DNA of 64,000 bases from the NCBI RefSeq assembly GCF_002019595.1, contig NZ_KV917369.1, forward strand, positions 1,202,417-1,266,416. The letters run 5' to 3'. The DNA is from Priestia abyssalis. Its GTDB lineage: Bacteria > Bacillota > Bacilli > Bacillales > Bacillaceae_H. The notes below the pieces were generated by a model. It was not told where the DNA came from. It was given only the letters and a program-made list of their open reading frames with translations, and made no database searches. The translations under genes and the position numbers were made by a program. Positions 40,385-48,800 of the stretch are shown here, piece after piece (positions within the stretch are counted from its first letter, which is position 1; each line of letters opens with the position of its first letter).

Positions 40385-41149
40385 ATGAAGGGGAAGGTTG
40401 TAATTGTGACAGGCGGATCGAGCGGAATGGGGAAATATATGGCGAAGCGTTTTGCTGATGATGGAGCCTATGTTGTGATTACCGGAAGAGACGAAGAACG
40501 TCTGCAACTTGCAAAAACAGAAATTGAAAATTTTTCCAGACAAGTGCAAACAATTACCATGGATGTAAGAGATCCGGAATTGGTCGAAAAGATGGTAAAA
40601 GAAACCGATAAAGCATTCGGACGTATTGATTTCCTTGTAAATAATGCAGCGGGAAACTTTATTTGTCCAGCTGAAAAGCTGTCTGTTAATGGATGGAACA
40701 GTGTCATTGATATCGTGTTAAACGGTACATTCTATTGCAGCTCGGCAGTGGGCCGTTATTGGATAGAAAAGGGGATCAAGGGAGCTATTACAAATATCGT
40801 TGCCACTTATGCCTGGAATGCTGGAGCCGGGGTTATCCATTCTGCTTGCGCTAAATCGGGAGTATTGACAATGACACGTACTTTGGCAGTAGAGTGGGGA
40901 AGAAAATATGGAATCCGGGTCAATGCCATTGCGCCCGGTCCGATTGAACGCACAGGAGGAGCCGATAAGCTGTGGGAATCTGAGCAAGCGGCAAAGCGGA
41001 CTTTATCTTCTGTTCCCCTTGGGAGACTTGGGACACCGGAAGAGATTGCGGCGCTGGCAGCTTTTTTGTTTTCTGATGAATCCGCTTACATAAATGGAGA
41101 GTGCATTACGATGGACGGAGGACAATGGCTCAATCAGCATCCTTTCTAA
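40385..41149 (+). CDS. fadH: 2,4-dienoyl-CoA reductase FadH (YkuF)
   Basis: This short-chain dehydrogenase reduces dienoyl-CoA intermediates in the oxidation of unsaturated fatty acids. The 254-aa protein has TGGSSGMGKYMAKRF, NNAAGNF and GGQWLNQHPF. In place of the usual YxxxK catalytic pair it has SACAK (in GVIHSACAKSGVL), as is normal for this dienoyl-CoA reductase subgroup. AGAGGGG precedes the ATG. Its position between ykuE and ykuI matches B. subtilis ykuF. Confidence 0.9.
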   Translation: MKGKVVIVTGGSSGMGKYMAKRFADDGAYVVITGRDEERLQLAKTEIENFSRQVQTITMDVRDPELVEKMVKETDKAFGRIDFLVNNAAGNFICPAEKLSVNGWNSVIDIVLNGTFYCSSAVGRYWIEKGIKGAITNIVATYAWNAGAGVIHSACAKSGVLTMTRTLAVEWGRKYGIRVNAIAPGPIERTGGADKLWESEQAAKRTLSSVPLGRLGTPEEIAALAAFLFSDESAYINGECITMDGGQWLNQHPF

Positions 41150-41232
41150 GAAAGCCGAAATCGGCTTAAACACTAGCGCAATCATCTTATCCATATTATA
41201 CTATTTTTAGTATACGGAAAGGTGGTGTTCGT

Positions 41233-42447
41233 ATGGATCCATTAGACGTTTTAACAAATTTAGAACAAGTCGTACCATACTATCAAGCCATTTTTTCGGC
41301 TGATGCTCATCAAATCATTGGATATGAGGTATTAGCCCGATTTCAAACAGACGACGAAGTAGAAAGTCTCGGCCCGTTTTTTCATGATGATGCGATTCCG
41401 GATGAATACCGCATTGAAGTAGACCGAGTTGTATTGGGAAAAGCCTTGGAATATGCGATAAGTGAAAGTGATCATACCGGTCTTATTTTCATAAATCAAA
41501 ATGCCAACCTGTTAATGAAAGATCACGGAGAATCACTTCTTGCGCTGCTTCACTCATTTGAAGAGAGAGGACTTTCCTTGAATCGGATTGTCCTTGAAAT
41601 TACAGAACACGACTTTAATGGAGATATTGATCAGCTTCATCATCTGCTTATGTATTATCGTACATACGGGATTAAAGTGGCTGTCGACAACATTGGTAAG
41701 GAGAGCAGTAATTTAGACCGTATTGGACTGCTTTCTCCAGACATTTTGAAAATTGATTTGCGTATTTTACGCCAAACAGCGATGACACAATCGTATCAGG
41801 ATGTTCTCTATTCCTTGGCGTTGCTTGCTCGTAAAATTGGAGCGACCCTTTTGTATGAAGATATAGAGGCTTCGTTTCAGCTCCAATATGCGTGGCGTCA
41901 TGGCGGACGTTATTTTCAAGGCTTTTATTTACAAAAGCCTGCACCAGCTTTTGTACCCAGTGACCTATTGAAGGATAAATTGAAAGAACGCTTTCAAAGT
42001 TTTATTGCTCATGAAAAAAGAAAGCTTCTCGCACTTTATAATTTAGCTCAAAGTTTTCAAGTACAATTACAGCAGCTAATACCAAAATGTAAAAAGCTGA
42101 ATTCCTATGATGAAATGATTCAATTGATCGCAGAGGAATTATCCAATGTATGTTTTCGTATATACATTTGTGATGAAAATGGTTTTCAGCAATCCGCGAA
42201 TATCATCCAAAAAGACAATCGTTGGACGTTTGAGCCCCAATATTTGAGTAAAAATTGGAGCTGGCGACCTTATTTTCTTGAAAATATTCTTCGGATGAGC
42301 CATGAGCAAAAAGGGCTGCTGTCGGATCTTTACATTGACATTGAGACAGGGGAGAACATTCGTACGTTCTCTTATCCGTTGGACAGTCAGCACTATGTAT
42401 TCATTGATTTATCTTATGATTTTTTGTATGAACGGGATGCTTTATAA
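41233..42447 (+). CDS. ykuI: EAL-domain c-di-GMP receptor-like protein YkuI
   Basis: The 404-aa protein has an EAL domain (about 1-250) and a PAS-like C-terminal domain. EAL is written as EVL (GYEVLARF), EITEHDF is kept, but the usual DDFG is DNIG, so catalysis is doubtful. B. subtilis YkuI binds c-di-GMP without proven activity, and this one probably does the same. AAAGGTGG precedes the ATG. The stop codon lies in the TATAAAGG opening of a repeat copy. Confidence 0.9.
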   Translation: MDPLDVLTNLEQVVPYYQAIFSADAHQIIGYEVLARFQTDDEVESLGPFFHDDAIPDEYRIEVDRVVLGKALEYAISESDHTGLIFINQNANLLMKDHGESLLALLHSFEERGLSLNRIVLEITEHDFNGDIDQLHHLLMYYRTYGIKVAVDNIGKESSNLDRIGLLSPDILKIDLRILRQTAMTQSYQDVLYSLALLARKIGATLLYEDIEASFQLQYAWRHGGRYFQGFYLQKPAPAFVPSDLLKDKLKERFQSFIAHEKRKLLALYNLAQSFQVQLQQLIPKCKKLNSYDEMIQLIAEELSNVCFRIYICDENGFQQSANIIQKDNRWTFEPQYLSKNWSWRPYFLENILRMSHEQKGLLSDLYIDIETGENIRTFSYPLDSQHYVFIDLSYDFLYERDAL

Positions 42448-42552
42448 AGGAAACTTCCATCAGTGGGGTTTTCCTTCATCCCCCGCTTAGACTTCTTCCA
42501 TTTCTCTCAAGTTTTGAAAGTGTGGGGGGATTGCCCGTTAATGCGGGATAAA
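42443..42552 (+). repeat. Repeat family 1, internally deleted copy
   Basis: TTATAAAGGAAACTTCCATC at the start; TTGCCCGTTAATGCGGGATA, then AA, at the end. The right arm of the first hairpin and the GC-rich core are gone. CCCCGCTTAGACTTCTTCC to TTTTGAAAGTGTGGGG remains. The ykuI stop is inside it. Confidence 0.8.
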
Positions 42553-42569
42553 AAAGCAGGGACGATCGC

Positions 42570-42609
42570 ATGATAAAAGGCGCTGGATTTTTCAGCGCCT
42601 TTTATCATA
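42570..42609 (+). terminator. Terminator after ykuI
   Basis: ATGATAAAAGGCGCTG and its complement with a 7-nt loop; runs of A and T flank the GC stem. Confidence 0.8.
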
Positions 42610-42726
42610 TTTAGCTGCACGAGTCATCTCATACAGGGATAAAGCACAAAATTTTGCCATTGTCCGAATATGAAGGGAGCAAGAACGGGAAAATAGAAAA
42701 AACGGTTGAAAGGAAGGAGAATCCAT

Positions 42727-42960
42727 ATGAATATGATGATGATTTTAAGTGTTCTCGTTTTTTTGATTTCTGTTGTTGGTTTGATTTATACGTATGTGGT
42801 GATGAAAAATCAAAAGTATTTACAAAGTGAAATGGACACGAAACTAAATGAACGAGTTCAAGCCCATCCTTATATCCGCAATCCCATTTTCATCGCTTAT
42901 ATTTTCGTTTTTTTGGCTTTCCTAGCTATTATAGCGTATGTGGCAGCTTTGTATTATTGA
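42727..42960 (+). CDS. Small membrane protein with two helices
   Basis: The 77-aa protein has a membrane helix at each end (about 3-23 and 53-75) and a charged centre (KNQKYLQSEMDTKLNERVQAH reduced here to its character: basic and acidic, likely helical). I do not recognise the family. The ATG at 42727 follows AAGGAAGGAG. Its stop overlaps the convergent glutaredoxin gene by 7 bp. Confidence 0.7.
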   Translation: MNMMMILSVLVFLISVVGLIYTYVVMKNQKYLQSEMDTKLNERVQAHPYIRNPIFIAYIFVFLAFLAIIAYVAALYY

Positions 42961-43208
42961 TTCGTTTCGTCTTCACATAACCCAAGCAAGCGCTCTAATG
43001 TTTTCAAATCAAAGCCAATGACCAGTTCTTCGTCCACTTTTACTGTCGGGGTGGAGTAGGCTTGAAATGTATGAATCATCCTGTCCCGTGCTTTAGAGTC
43101 TGTCGAAATGTCGTACTCTACATACGAGATTTGATAATGTTTCAGGAATTCTTTGACTACTTGGCACGGAGGACAAGCTGGCTGAGTATAGACTTCTACG
43201 TGTTTCAT
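42954..43208 (-). CDS. Glutaredoxin/NrdH-like thiol protein
   Basis: The 84-aa protein is a single thioredoxin-fold domain with the redox motif CPPC at 12-16 (YTQPACPPCQVVKEF), a cis-proline region TPTV and a GFD segment that fits glutaredoxins. The partner is not known; ribonucleotide reductase is one option but no nrd genes are near. AAAGGAG precedes the ATG. It converges on the small membrane protein. Confidence 0.85.
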   Translation of the reverse strand: MKHVEVYTQPACPPCQVVKEFLKHYQISYVEYDISTDSKARDRMIHTFQAYSTPTVKVDEELVIGFDLKTLERLLGLCEDETNQ

Positions 43209-43237
43209 GTTTTAAACTCCTTTATTCAATTCTTGAT

Positions 43238-43402
43238 TGTCTAGCTTCGCAAGCTATGTCCTGCGGTAACTTGAAGAACAGGGCGTCGCGCCTTTCTCCT
43301 CCCGGTTCTCTAGGGATAAGAGCCATGGGTACTGAGGGTTACAATATTGGTCACAGGACGTAACCGTTTTGAGTTGGAACGGAGCTTGCTCCGCTTGTCT
43401 TA
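43238..43402 (+). repeat. Repeat family 2, diverged copy
   Basis: It opens TGTCTAGCTTCGCAAGCTA and ends GGAGCTTGCTCCGCTTGTCTTA. CACAGGACGT in the second half lies in the hairpin GGTCAC-AGGAC-GTAACC (43349-43365). Ends and hairpin are shared with the copy at 54708. The rest of 43209-43662 shows no gene. Confidence 0.6.
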
Positions 43403-43662
43403 TTTACAGTATACCATGAAAAGTCTTGAGGGTAGGCGGACAATGCTTTCGTGGCTGGAGGTAAGCTCTAAAGCACAAAATAAGAAAATATCTTGTGTTA
43501 TAACGATAAAATGTGACAAAATGCTTGTATTTTTTGCCTCAGTACCATATAGTTGTGAATGTGTCTTTTATATATGAGAGAAGTAACGCGGATAGAAAGA
43601 AAATGTTAGTGAAACCTAAGCATAGAGATCATTACTATGCCATGGCTGAAAGGAGTATGGAT

Positions 43663-43899
43663 ATGTCACAGTTACAAGGCATTTTAACTCGTCTTATTAA
43701 TCTCCGTGAACAAGCAAACGGCGGCGAAATACCACAACGCTTTTTTGAAGTAAATGGGCAGCGTATTTGCAGTGTAAAATATCATGCCAAGACGGAAACG
43801 TATGAGCTTGAGGTTTATCAAGACGGAGAAAAACCAAAATCTTACCAATTCGATAATATTGATATGATTGCCATTGAAATTTTCGAATTAATTAATTAA
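43663..43899 (+). CDS. ykuJ: YkuJ family protein
   Basis: The 78-aa protein matches B. subtilis YkuJ almost throughout (ITRL-like LTRLINL, RFFEVNGQRICSVKYH, QFDNIDMIAIEIFELI). Its function is unknown. AAAGGAG stands 7 nt before the ATG at 43663; another ATG 6 bp upstream is too close to it. A short terminator follows at once. Confidence 0.9.
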   Translation: MSQLQGILTRLINLREQANGGEIPQRFFEVNGQRICSVKYHAKTETYELEVYQDGEKPKSYQFDNIDMIAIEIFELIN

Positions 43900-43927
43900 A
43901 GTCCTGTGTCTTCAGGGCTTTTTTTAT
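43899..43927 (+). terminator. Terminator after ykuJ
   Basis: AGTCCTG and CAGGGCT with a 6-nt loop and then seven T. Confidence 0.8.
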
Positions 43928-43954
43928 ATCCATTTTTAGGCCGGATTTAAAGTA

Positions 43955-43961
43955 TGTCGAA
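43955..43961 (+). promoter_or_regulatory. Spo0A-box core upstream of abbA
   Basis: TGTCGAA is an exact 0A-box core. A second, CGTCGAA, starts at 44061. Both lie in the 285-bp gap before abbA, which otherwise holds no gene. Confidence 0.45.
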
Positions 43962-44090
43962 TATCCATTTTATACGAATGAATGCACTATCATTTTAGCA
44001 CCATTTTTTAGTTTTTTTTTGTAAGACGTGTTAAATTGATTTTCATCTCTTTTGCTGAAACGTCGAAACATGTAGGTTTCCTTATGAAAA

Positions 44091-44135
44091 TGTCGTTCTC
44101 CTTTTATTGACACTATCTATAAAAGAACCTAGACT
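44091..44135 (+). promoter_or_regulatory. abbA promoter with adjoining 0A-like box
   Basis: TTGACA (44107), 17 bp, TAGACT (44130) is a good sigma-A promoter 50 bp before abbA. TGTCGTT (44091-44097), one base off the 0A core, ends 9 bp before the -35, where Spo0A-P activators bind. In B. subtilis abbA is switched on by Spo0A. Confidence 0.6.
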
Positions 44136-44184
44136 AGAAGTAAGACATTTAAAGTGTTCTTGAGTGAAGCGGGGGATCAAGTAA

Positions 44185-44376
44185 ATGAATAATAACAGTT
44201 CAGCCATGCTTTCTATAGAGGAGGCACAACTCTTATTGGATTTACTGTTTGAGCAGGAATACGCGTTAGAAGTGGTCAGCAGTCATATGTACGATATTGA
44301 AACAGGTTTGAAATCTGTAGATTCACAGAAATATCAACAAATAGCTTCACTATATAGTCGCCTTAGAGAATTTTAA
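44185..44376 (+). CDS. abbA: AbrB antirepressor AbbA
   Basis: AbbA binds the transition-state regulator AbrB and keeps it off DNA, so stationary-phase genes are released. The 63-aa protein aligns with B. subtilis AbbA through EEAQLLLDLLFEQEYALEV, then SSHMYDIETGLKSVD, and the LYSRLREF end. The start lies downstream of GGGGGA. The promoter carries Spo0A-like boxes (43955, 44061, 44091). It has its own terminator. The place between ykuJ and darB is that of ykzF/abbA. Confidence 0.85.
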   Translation: MNNNSSAMLSIEEAQLLLDLLFEQEYALEVVSSHMYDIETGLKSVDSQKYQQIASLYSRLREF

Positions 44377-44394
44377 AGAGGATACATAATGCGG

Positions 44395-44430
44395 CAAGCT
44401 ATTTACTTGAGTAATAGCTTGTTTTATTTT
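44395..44430 (+). terminator. Terminator after abbA
   Basis: CAAGCTATT and AATAGCTTG with a 9-nt loop, then TTTTATTTT. Confidence 0.85.
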
Positions 44431-44525
44431 CGTTTAAACTTTAGCAAATGAGGGAAATAGTAAGAGGCGCCTAAGAAACTTGAGCATGCGGAAACAACTT
44501 TAAAAGATTTTTGTATACTATATAA

Positions 44526-44541
44526 TTGATAACGCTTACAT
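44526..44541. promoter_or_regulatory. cre-like site upstream of darB
   Basis: TTGATAACGCTTACAT fits the cre consensus at 15 of 16 positions. It begins on the last base of a TATAAT (44521-44526), so bound CcpA would block a promoter there; the -35 is poor. A weak hairpin (AGCGTCA/TGACGCT) follows at 44556-44592. Confidence 0.45.
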
Positions 44542-44594
44542 TCCGAGCTGTTTAATAAGCGTCAAAACAAGATGTTATTATATAATGACGCTAA

Positions 44595-44649
44595 AATAAA
44601 ATGAACTTTCTGTCCATGAGGGTCACTGCCCGTTAGAAGCGGGTACATT
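44595..44649 (+). repeat. Repeat family 1, short diverged copy
   Basis: AATAAAATGAACTTTCTGTC at one end and CACTGCCCGTTAGAAGCGGG at the other, with the same short layout as 36468 but more changes. Confidence 0.55.
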
Positions 44650-44701
44650 AATCTATCCCAGTTTCGAGAAATAAGCAAAAGAGAATCGAGGGGAAGCCGC
44701 A

Positions 44702-45154
44702 ATGGTTAGTATTTACAGCAGGGCGTTTTCTGCAGCGTCCATTGAAGATTTGTTGATTTCGTCCGAGAAAGTGGCACATGTCCAAATAGGAAACAGTTTG
44801 GAGCACGCTCTTCTAGTTTTAACAAAGACCGGCTATACAGCTGTTCCAGTGTTGGATCCAACATTTAAATTACATGGTTTAATCAGCACAACGATGATTT
44901 TGGACTCAATCCTGGGACTGAAGCGTGTAGAGTTTGAACGCCTTGAACATATGAAAGTGGAAGAAGTGATGAATAAGGAAATTCCTCGTCTGCATTTTCA
45001 AGATAATGTATATAAAGGCTTGAACTTAATGATTAACCATCCCTTTGTTTGTGTAGAAAATGAAGAGCACGTATTTAAGGGAATTTTAACACGCCGGGCA
45101 TTTTTACAACAAATCAATCAACAGTTAAAAATTTACGCAAAAGAAAAAAAATAA
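44702..45154 (+). CDS. darB: CBS-domain c-di-AMP receptor DarB (YkuL)
   Basis: DarB consists of a CBS-domain pair that binds cyclic di-AMP. Without the ligand it binds Rel and pyruvate carboxylase in B. subtilis. The 150-aa protein keeps KVAHVQIGNSLEHALLVLTK, then TGYTAVPVLDP, HGLISTTMILDSILGL and FVCVENEEHVFKGILTRR. GAGGGGAAG precedes the ATG. Another c-di-AMP target, ktrC, lies 9 kb on. Confidence 0.92.
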   Translation: MVSIYSRAFSAASIEDLLISSEKVAHVQIGNSLEHALLVLTKTGYTAVPVLDPTFKLHGLISTTMILDSILGLKRVEFERLEHMKVEEVMNKEIPRLHFQDNVYKGLNLMINHPFVCVENEEHVFKGILTRRAFLQQINQQLKIYAKEKK

Positions 45155-45204
45155 AGCCAGATTTTATTCGACGGGTGATACTGTCTGTTCCGATGAGAGC
45201 AATC

Positions 45205-45260
45205 GCAAGGATGATTCGAGAGGTTATGTTAATACCTTTTGCATCATCCTCGTTTTTTTA
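45205..45260 (+). terminator. Terminator after darB
   Basis: AAGGATGAT and ATCATCCT, extended by AGAGGTTAT/ATACCTTTT, then seven T. Confidence 0.8.
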
Positions 45261-45406
45261 TTTAGGATGGAATGGCAAAGTCCTCTGGGCTTAAGTGCGA
45301 AGCGATAGTGGGGGGAAGGTTCATTTCTATAGAAAAAAGCATTATAATGAACATCAGAAGTTTTAAAGAAACTTAATAAGAAAACCTTATAGGAGAGAAC
45401 GAGTTT

Positions 45407-46288
45407 ATGCAGCTTATTGAATGTAAAATGCTCGCCGTTTTAGCGGAGGAGTTAAATATGAGAAAAGCGGCGGAACGTTTATTTGTCTCCCAGCCAGCTT
45501 TATCGCAGCGTTTGCAGACAATCGAAAAAGGATGGAACACACAAATTTTTGTACGCTCACAAAAGGGGTTGTCGTTAACGCCGTCCGGTGAACGAATTAT
45601 TCAATTTGCTAAAGAAGTAGTCGAAAAAGAAGAGAAAGTAAGGGAAGAACTGGAGGCGTTGGAGACCGAGGTATACGGAACATTAAAGCTTGCGGTTGCT
45701 TCTATTATTGGACAGCACTGGCTTCCACGTGTGTTAAAACAATTTGTCAAGAAATATCCTCGCGCTAAAATCTCCCTCGTAACAGGTTGGAGCAGCGAAA
45801 TGGTGAACTATTTATATGAAGATGAGGTCCACCTTGGCATCATTCGCGGAAATCCCGACTGGAAGGGAATTAAGGAGCATATCTTAACGGATACTTTATA
45901 TTTAGTGGACACGGAAATTGAACGTGTAGAAGATGTGCTGCAAAGCGAAAAGCCTTTTATTCAATTCAAGAGCGATTCTACTTACTATCAAGAAATACAA
46001 GATTGGTGGCATCGTCAGTTTCAAACAACACCAACGAGAACAATCGTAGTTGATCAAATTGAAACATGTAAACAAATGGCTTTAAATGGGATTGGGTTTG
46101 CAATCTTACCATCTATTGCATTAACGGAAAACGACCAGGGCGTGTATAAGATTCCGTTGATGGATGAACACCAAAAGCCAATTTCAAGGGATACGTGGCT
46201 CATCGGGTATGAATCGGCTTTTCAATTAAAGCAGGTAAAAGCCTTTTTAGAGGTAGTGAAGGAGTTTGGAACAGAAGAACTTGTATGA
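45407..46288 (+). CDS. ccpC: LysR-type catabolite regulator CcpC
   Basis: CcpC represses citrate synthase and aconitase genes and responds to citrate. The 293-aa protein is close to B. subtilis CcpC: helix-turn-helix at 15-40 (LNMRKAAERLFVSQPALSQR), LKLAVASIIGQHWLPRVLK, VTGWSSEMVNYLYED and DQIETCKQMALNGIGFAILPS. It starts after AGGAGAG. It links pyruvate dehydrogenase flux (pdh at 61 kb) to the TCA cycle. Position between darB and the dap genes is conserved. Confidence 0.93.
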   Translation: MQLIECKMLAVLAEELNMRKAAERLFVSQPALSQRLQTIEKGWNTQIFVRSQKGLSLTPSGERIIQFAKEVVEKEEKVREELEALETEVYGTLKLAVASIIGQHWLPRVLKQFVKKYPRAKISLVTGWSSEMVNYLYEDEVHLGIIRGNPDWKGIKEHILTDTLYLVDTEIERVEDVLQSEKPFIQFKSDSTYYQEIQDWWHRQFQTTPTRTIVVDQIETCKQMALNGIGFAILPSIALTENDQGVYKIPLMDEHQKPISRDTWLIGYESAFQLKQVKAFLEVVKEFGTEELV

Positions 46289-46363
46289 TGATGCTTGTCA
46301 TCGAGGATACATTTTGATACATTAGAGAAATGAAACATAGGGAATTAAAGGAGGATATACATA

Positions 46364-47074
46364 ATGAAAATGATGGATGCTAATGAAATTATCTCATTTA
46401 TTCAAAACAGCGTGAAGAAAACCCCTGTAAAGGTATATGTAAAAGGTCAATTGGAAGGCATTGATTTCGGTGCGGAATCAAAAACTTTCATTACAGGAAA
46501 TACAGGAATTGTATTTGGCGAATGGACTGACATTCAAGCTGCTCTTCAAGCAAATGAAGGTAAAATTGAAGATTATGTGGTGGAAAATGACCGCCGTAAT
46601 TCAGCGATTCCTTTACTGGATATGAAAGGAATTAAAGCACGCATTGAACCGGGTGCTATTATTCGTGACCAAGTGGAAATCGGCGACAATGCCGTTATCA
46701 TGATGGGCGCTTCCATTAATATCGGTGCCGTGATTGGTGAGGGTACGATGATCGATATGAACGTTGTTCTTGGCGGTCGTGCAACAGTAGGGAAAAACTG
46801 CCACATTGGTGCAGGATCTGTGCTGGCAGGGGTAATTGAGCCTCCTTCAGCTAAACCGGTTGTCGTGGAAGATGATGTTGTGATTGGTGCCAATGCTGTT
46901 GTATTAGAAGGTGTAACAGTTGGTAAAGGCGCAGTCGTAGCAGCAGGCGCTATTGTTATTGACGATGTAGCTCCGTACACAGTGGTAGCAGGTACGCCAG
47001 CTCGCGTCATTAAAGAAATCGATGAGAAAACAAAAGCGAAAACAGAGATCAAACAAGAGCTTCGCCAGCTATAA
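46364..47074 (+). CDS. dapH: Tetrahydrodipicolinate N-acetyltransferase
   Basis: DapH acetylates tetrahydrodipicolinate, the first step of the acetylase route to diaminopimelate (lysine and cell wall). The 236-aa protein is a left-handed beta-helix of hexapeptide repeats ([48 protein letters not shown]). It is nearly identical to B. subtilis DapH. AAAGGAGG precedes the ATG. A strong terminator and two further hairpins separate it from dapL. Confidence 0.97.
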   Translation: MKMMDANEIISFIQNSVKKTPVKVYVKGQLEGIDFGAESKTFITGNTGIVFGEWTDIQAALQANEGKIEDYVVENDRRNSAIPLLDMKGIKARIEPGAIIRDQVEIGDNAVIMMGASINIGAVIGEGTMIDMNVVLGGRATVGKNCHIGAGSVLAGVIEPPSAKPVVVEDDVVIGANAVVLEGVTVGKGAVVAAGAIVIDDVAPYTVVAGTPARVIKEIDEKTKAKTEIKQELRQL

Positions 47075-47106
47075 AAATAGGGCGGGAGCACCCGCCCTAT
47101 TTTTAT
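47073..47106 (+). terminator. Terminator after dapH
   Basis: AAAAATAGGGCGGG and CCCGCCCTATTTTT with an AGCA loop. Confidence 0.9.
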
Positions 47107-47107
47107 A

Positions 47108-47172
47108 CCGGAATGGCCATTTATGTTTACGAAGTGAAAAATCACTTGTATAGAGAAAAGGGCCATTCCGGC
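47108..47172 (+). other. Hairpin between dapH and dapL
   Basis: CCGGAATGGCC (47108) and GGCCATTCCGG (47161) are perfectly complementary over 11 bp with a long A/T-rich loop. No T run follows. Confidence 0.5.
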
Positions 47173-47190
47173 AAAAACAAAGACTATATC

Positions 47191-47222
47191 TTTTAAAGCC
47201 CTGCGCTAGCAGGGCTTTAAAA
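47191..47222 (+). other. 14-bp palindrome upstream of dapL
   Basis: TTTTAAAGCCCTGC, loop GCTA, GCAGGGCTTTAAAA. It ends 24 bp before the dapL ribosome site and has no T run beyond the stem itself. Confidence 0.55.
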
Positions 47223-47260
47223 GTATAAGAACCATAATCATTTATAAGGAGGAAGTGAAG

Positions 47261-48391
47261 ATGGAGACATTGCATCCGTTTGTGGCGATTCGCCGGGAGT
47301 TGCATAAGATTCCGGAGCTTGGGTTTCAGGAGGTTAAAACACAGCGTTTTTTATTACATTATCTGGAGACATTGCCGCAGGAGCGTTTAAGTATTAAAAC
47401 GTGGAAAACCGGTATTTTTGTAAGAGTGCATGGGACGAATCCAACAAAGCTGATTGGCTATCGTGCGGATATTGATGGACTTCCAATTACAGAAGAAACG
47501 GACTATGCCTTTCAATCGGAACATGAAGGTCTTATGCATGCATGCGGGCATGATCTCCATATGAGCATTGCCTTGGGAGTGCTGACGCATTTTGTACATA
47601 ATCCTGTCAATGATGATTTGTTATTTATTTTCCAACCTGCTGAAGAAGGACCAGGGGGAGCCGAGCCCATGTTGGCGAGTGATATCATGAAAGAATGGAA
47701 GCCTGATATGATAGTGGCATTGCATATTGCTCCGGAATATCCGGTTAGGACCATTGCGGTAAGAGAAGGATTACTGTTTGCCAATACTTCGGAGTTGTTC
47801 ATTGATTTGAAAGGAAAAGGAGGGCATGCCGCTTATCCGCATACGACGAATGATATGGTCGTTGCAGCATGTTCGTTGGTGAATCAATTGCAAACAGTCA
47901 TTTCGCGAAATGTAGATCCGCTTGATAGTGCGGTAATTACCATCGGGAAAATTACAGGTGGTACTGTGCAAAATATTATTGCTGAGCGTGCAAGACTAGA
48001 GGGGACGATTCGAACGTTATCACCTGAGTCGATGGGACGTGTTAAAGAAAGAATTGAAGCCCTTGTAAAAGGTGTTGAAGTCGGATATCAATGCGAAACC
48101 TATATTGATTATGGTTGTATGTATCATCAAGTATACAATCACCATGAAATGACCCGAGAGTTTATGGAATTCGTTGAAAATGAAACGGACATAAAGGTCA
48201 TTGAATGCAAAGAAGCGATGACAGGCGAGGATTTCGGTTACATGCTAAAAGAAATTCCAGGCTTTATGTTTTGGCTGGGTGTTCAGTCTCCATATGGGCT
48301 TCACCATGCAAAACTGCAGCCTGATGAACAAGCAATCGAAGCTGCAATTGCACTACTAAGTAAATATTTAACAAAGAAAGCAACCGAATAA
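47261..48391 (+). CDS. dapL: N-acetyldiaminopimelate deacetylase
   Basis: This M20-family metal hydrolase (B. subtilis YkuR) removes the acetyl group from N-acetyl-LL-diaminopimelate, the third acetylase-pathway step after PatA. The 376-aa protein shows [34 protein letters not shown] and a C-terminal [26 protein letters not shown] fits the ATG at 47261; a GTG at 47255 is too near. ykuS follows by 57 bp, so they form a small operon. Confidence 0.95.
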   Translation: METLHPFVAIRRELHKIPELGFQEVKTQRFLLHYLETLPQERLSIKTWKTGIFVRVHGTNPTKLIGYRADIDGLPITEETDYAFQSEHEGLMHACGHDLHMSIALGVLTHFVHNPVNDDLLFIFQPAEEGPGGAEPMLASDIMKEWKPDMIVALHIAPEYPVRTIAVREGLLFANTSELFIDLKGKGGHAAYPHTTNDMVVAACSLVNQLQTVISRNVDPLDSAVITIGKITGGTVQNIIAERARLEGTIRTLSPESMGRVKERIEALVKGVEVGYQCETYIDYGCMYHQVYNHHEMTREFMEFVENETDIKVIECKEAMTGEDFGYMLKEIPGFMFWLGVQSPYGLHHAKLQPDEQAIEAAIALLSKYLTKKATE

Positions 48392-48448
48392 ATGGTATAT
48401 TTCACCTTTTCCTCGGACACATTAAAAGAGTGAGGAGGTGGATGAATC

Positions 48449-48691
48449 ATGGCTAAAATCGGTGTTGAACAAAGTTTAACAGATGTGCAGCAAGCTCTTC
48501 AGGAAAAAGGCTATGAAGTTGTACAACTGCGTCAAGAAAGTGATGCAAACGGTTGTGACTGCTGCGTCGTAACAGGTCAGGACAATAACATCATGGGCAT
48601 TTCGAATGTAGTAACAGCAGGTTCTGTTATTGAAGCCAGCGGGATGACAGCTGAGGAAGTATGCCAGCAAGTCGAAAGCAAGCTTCAATAA
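48449..48691 (+). CDS. ykuS: UPF0180 protein YkuS
   Basis: The 80-aa protein ([20 protein letters not shown], then GYEVVQL) belongs to UPF0180, with a conserved [12 protein letters not shown] centre rich in cysteine. No function is known. GAGGAGG precedes the ATG. It is the last gene before a strong terminator, and its place after dapL is as in B. subtilis. Confidence 0.9.
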   Translation: MAKIGVEQSLTDVQQALQEKGYEVVQLRQESDANGCDCCVVTGQDNNIMGISNVVTAGSVIEASGMTAEEVCQQVESKLQ

Positions 48692-48729
48692 TATTGATGC
48701 TAAAAGCCGTATGAGGTTTTGGGCTACAT

Positions 48730-48778
48730 AAAAAAAGCGCCATGGAACACGATATGATGTTCCCATGGCGCTTTTTTA
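48730..48778. terminator. Bidirectional terminator ykuS / ykuT
   Basis: AAAAAAGCGCCATGG and CCATGGCGCTTTTTT with a 17-nt loop, between convergent genes. Confidence 0.88.
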
Positions 48779-48800
48779 CAGTTTAACATGGCGACTATCT

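Noticed and set aside
43347..43577. Open frame of 76 codons upstream of ykuJ
   Set aside because: Starts inside repeat family 2 and lacks a ribosome site; composition is not protein-like.
46573..47166. Open frame of 197 codons antisense to dapH
   Set aside because: It is a mirror of the repetitive hexapeptide coding sequence of dapH; Ser/Thr/Ile-rich with no family features.
47108..47260. Lysine riboswitch before dapL
   Set aside because: The conserved lysine-aptamer strings are absent; only simple hairpins are seen.
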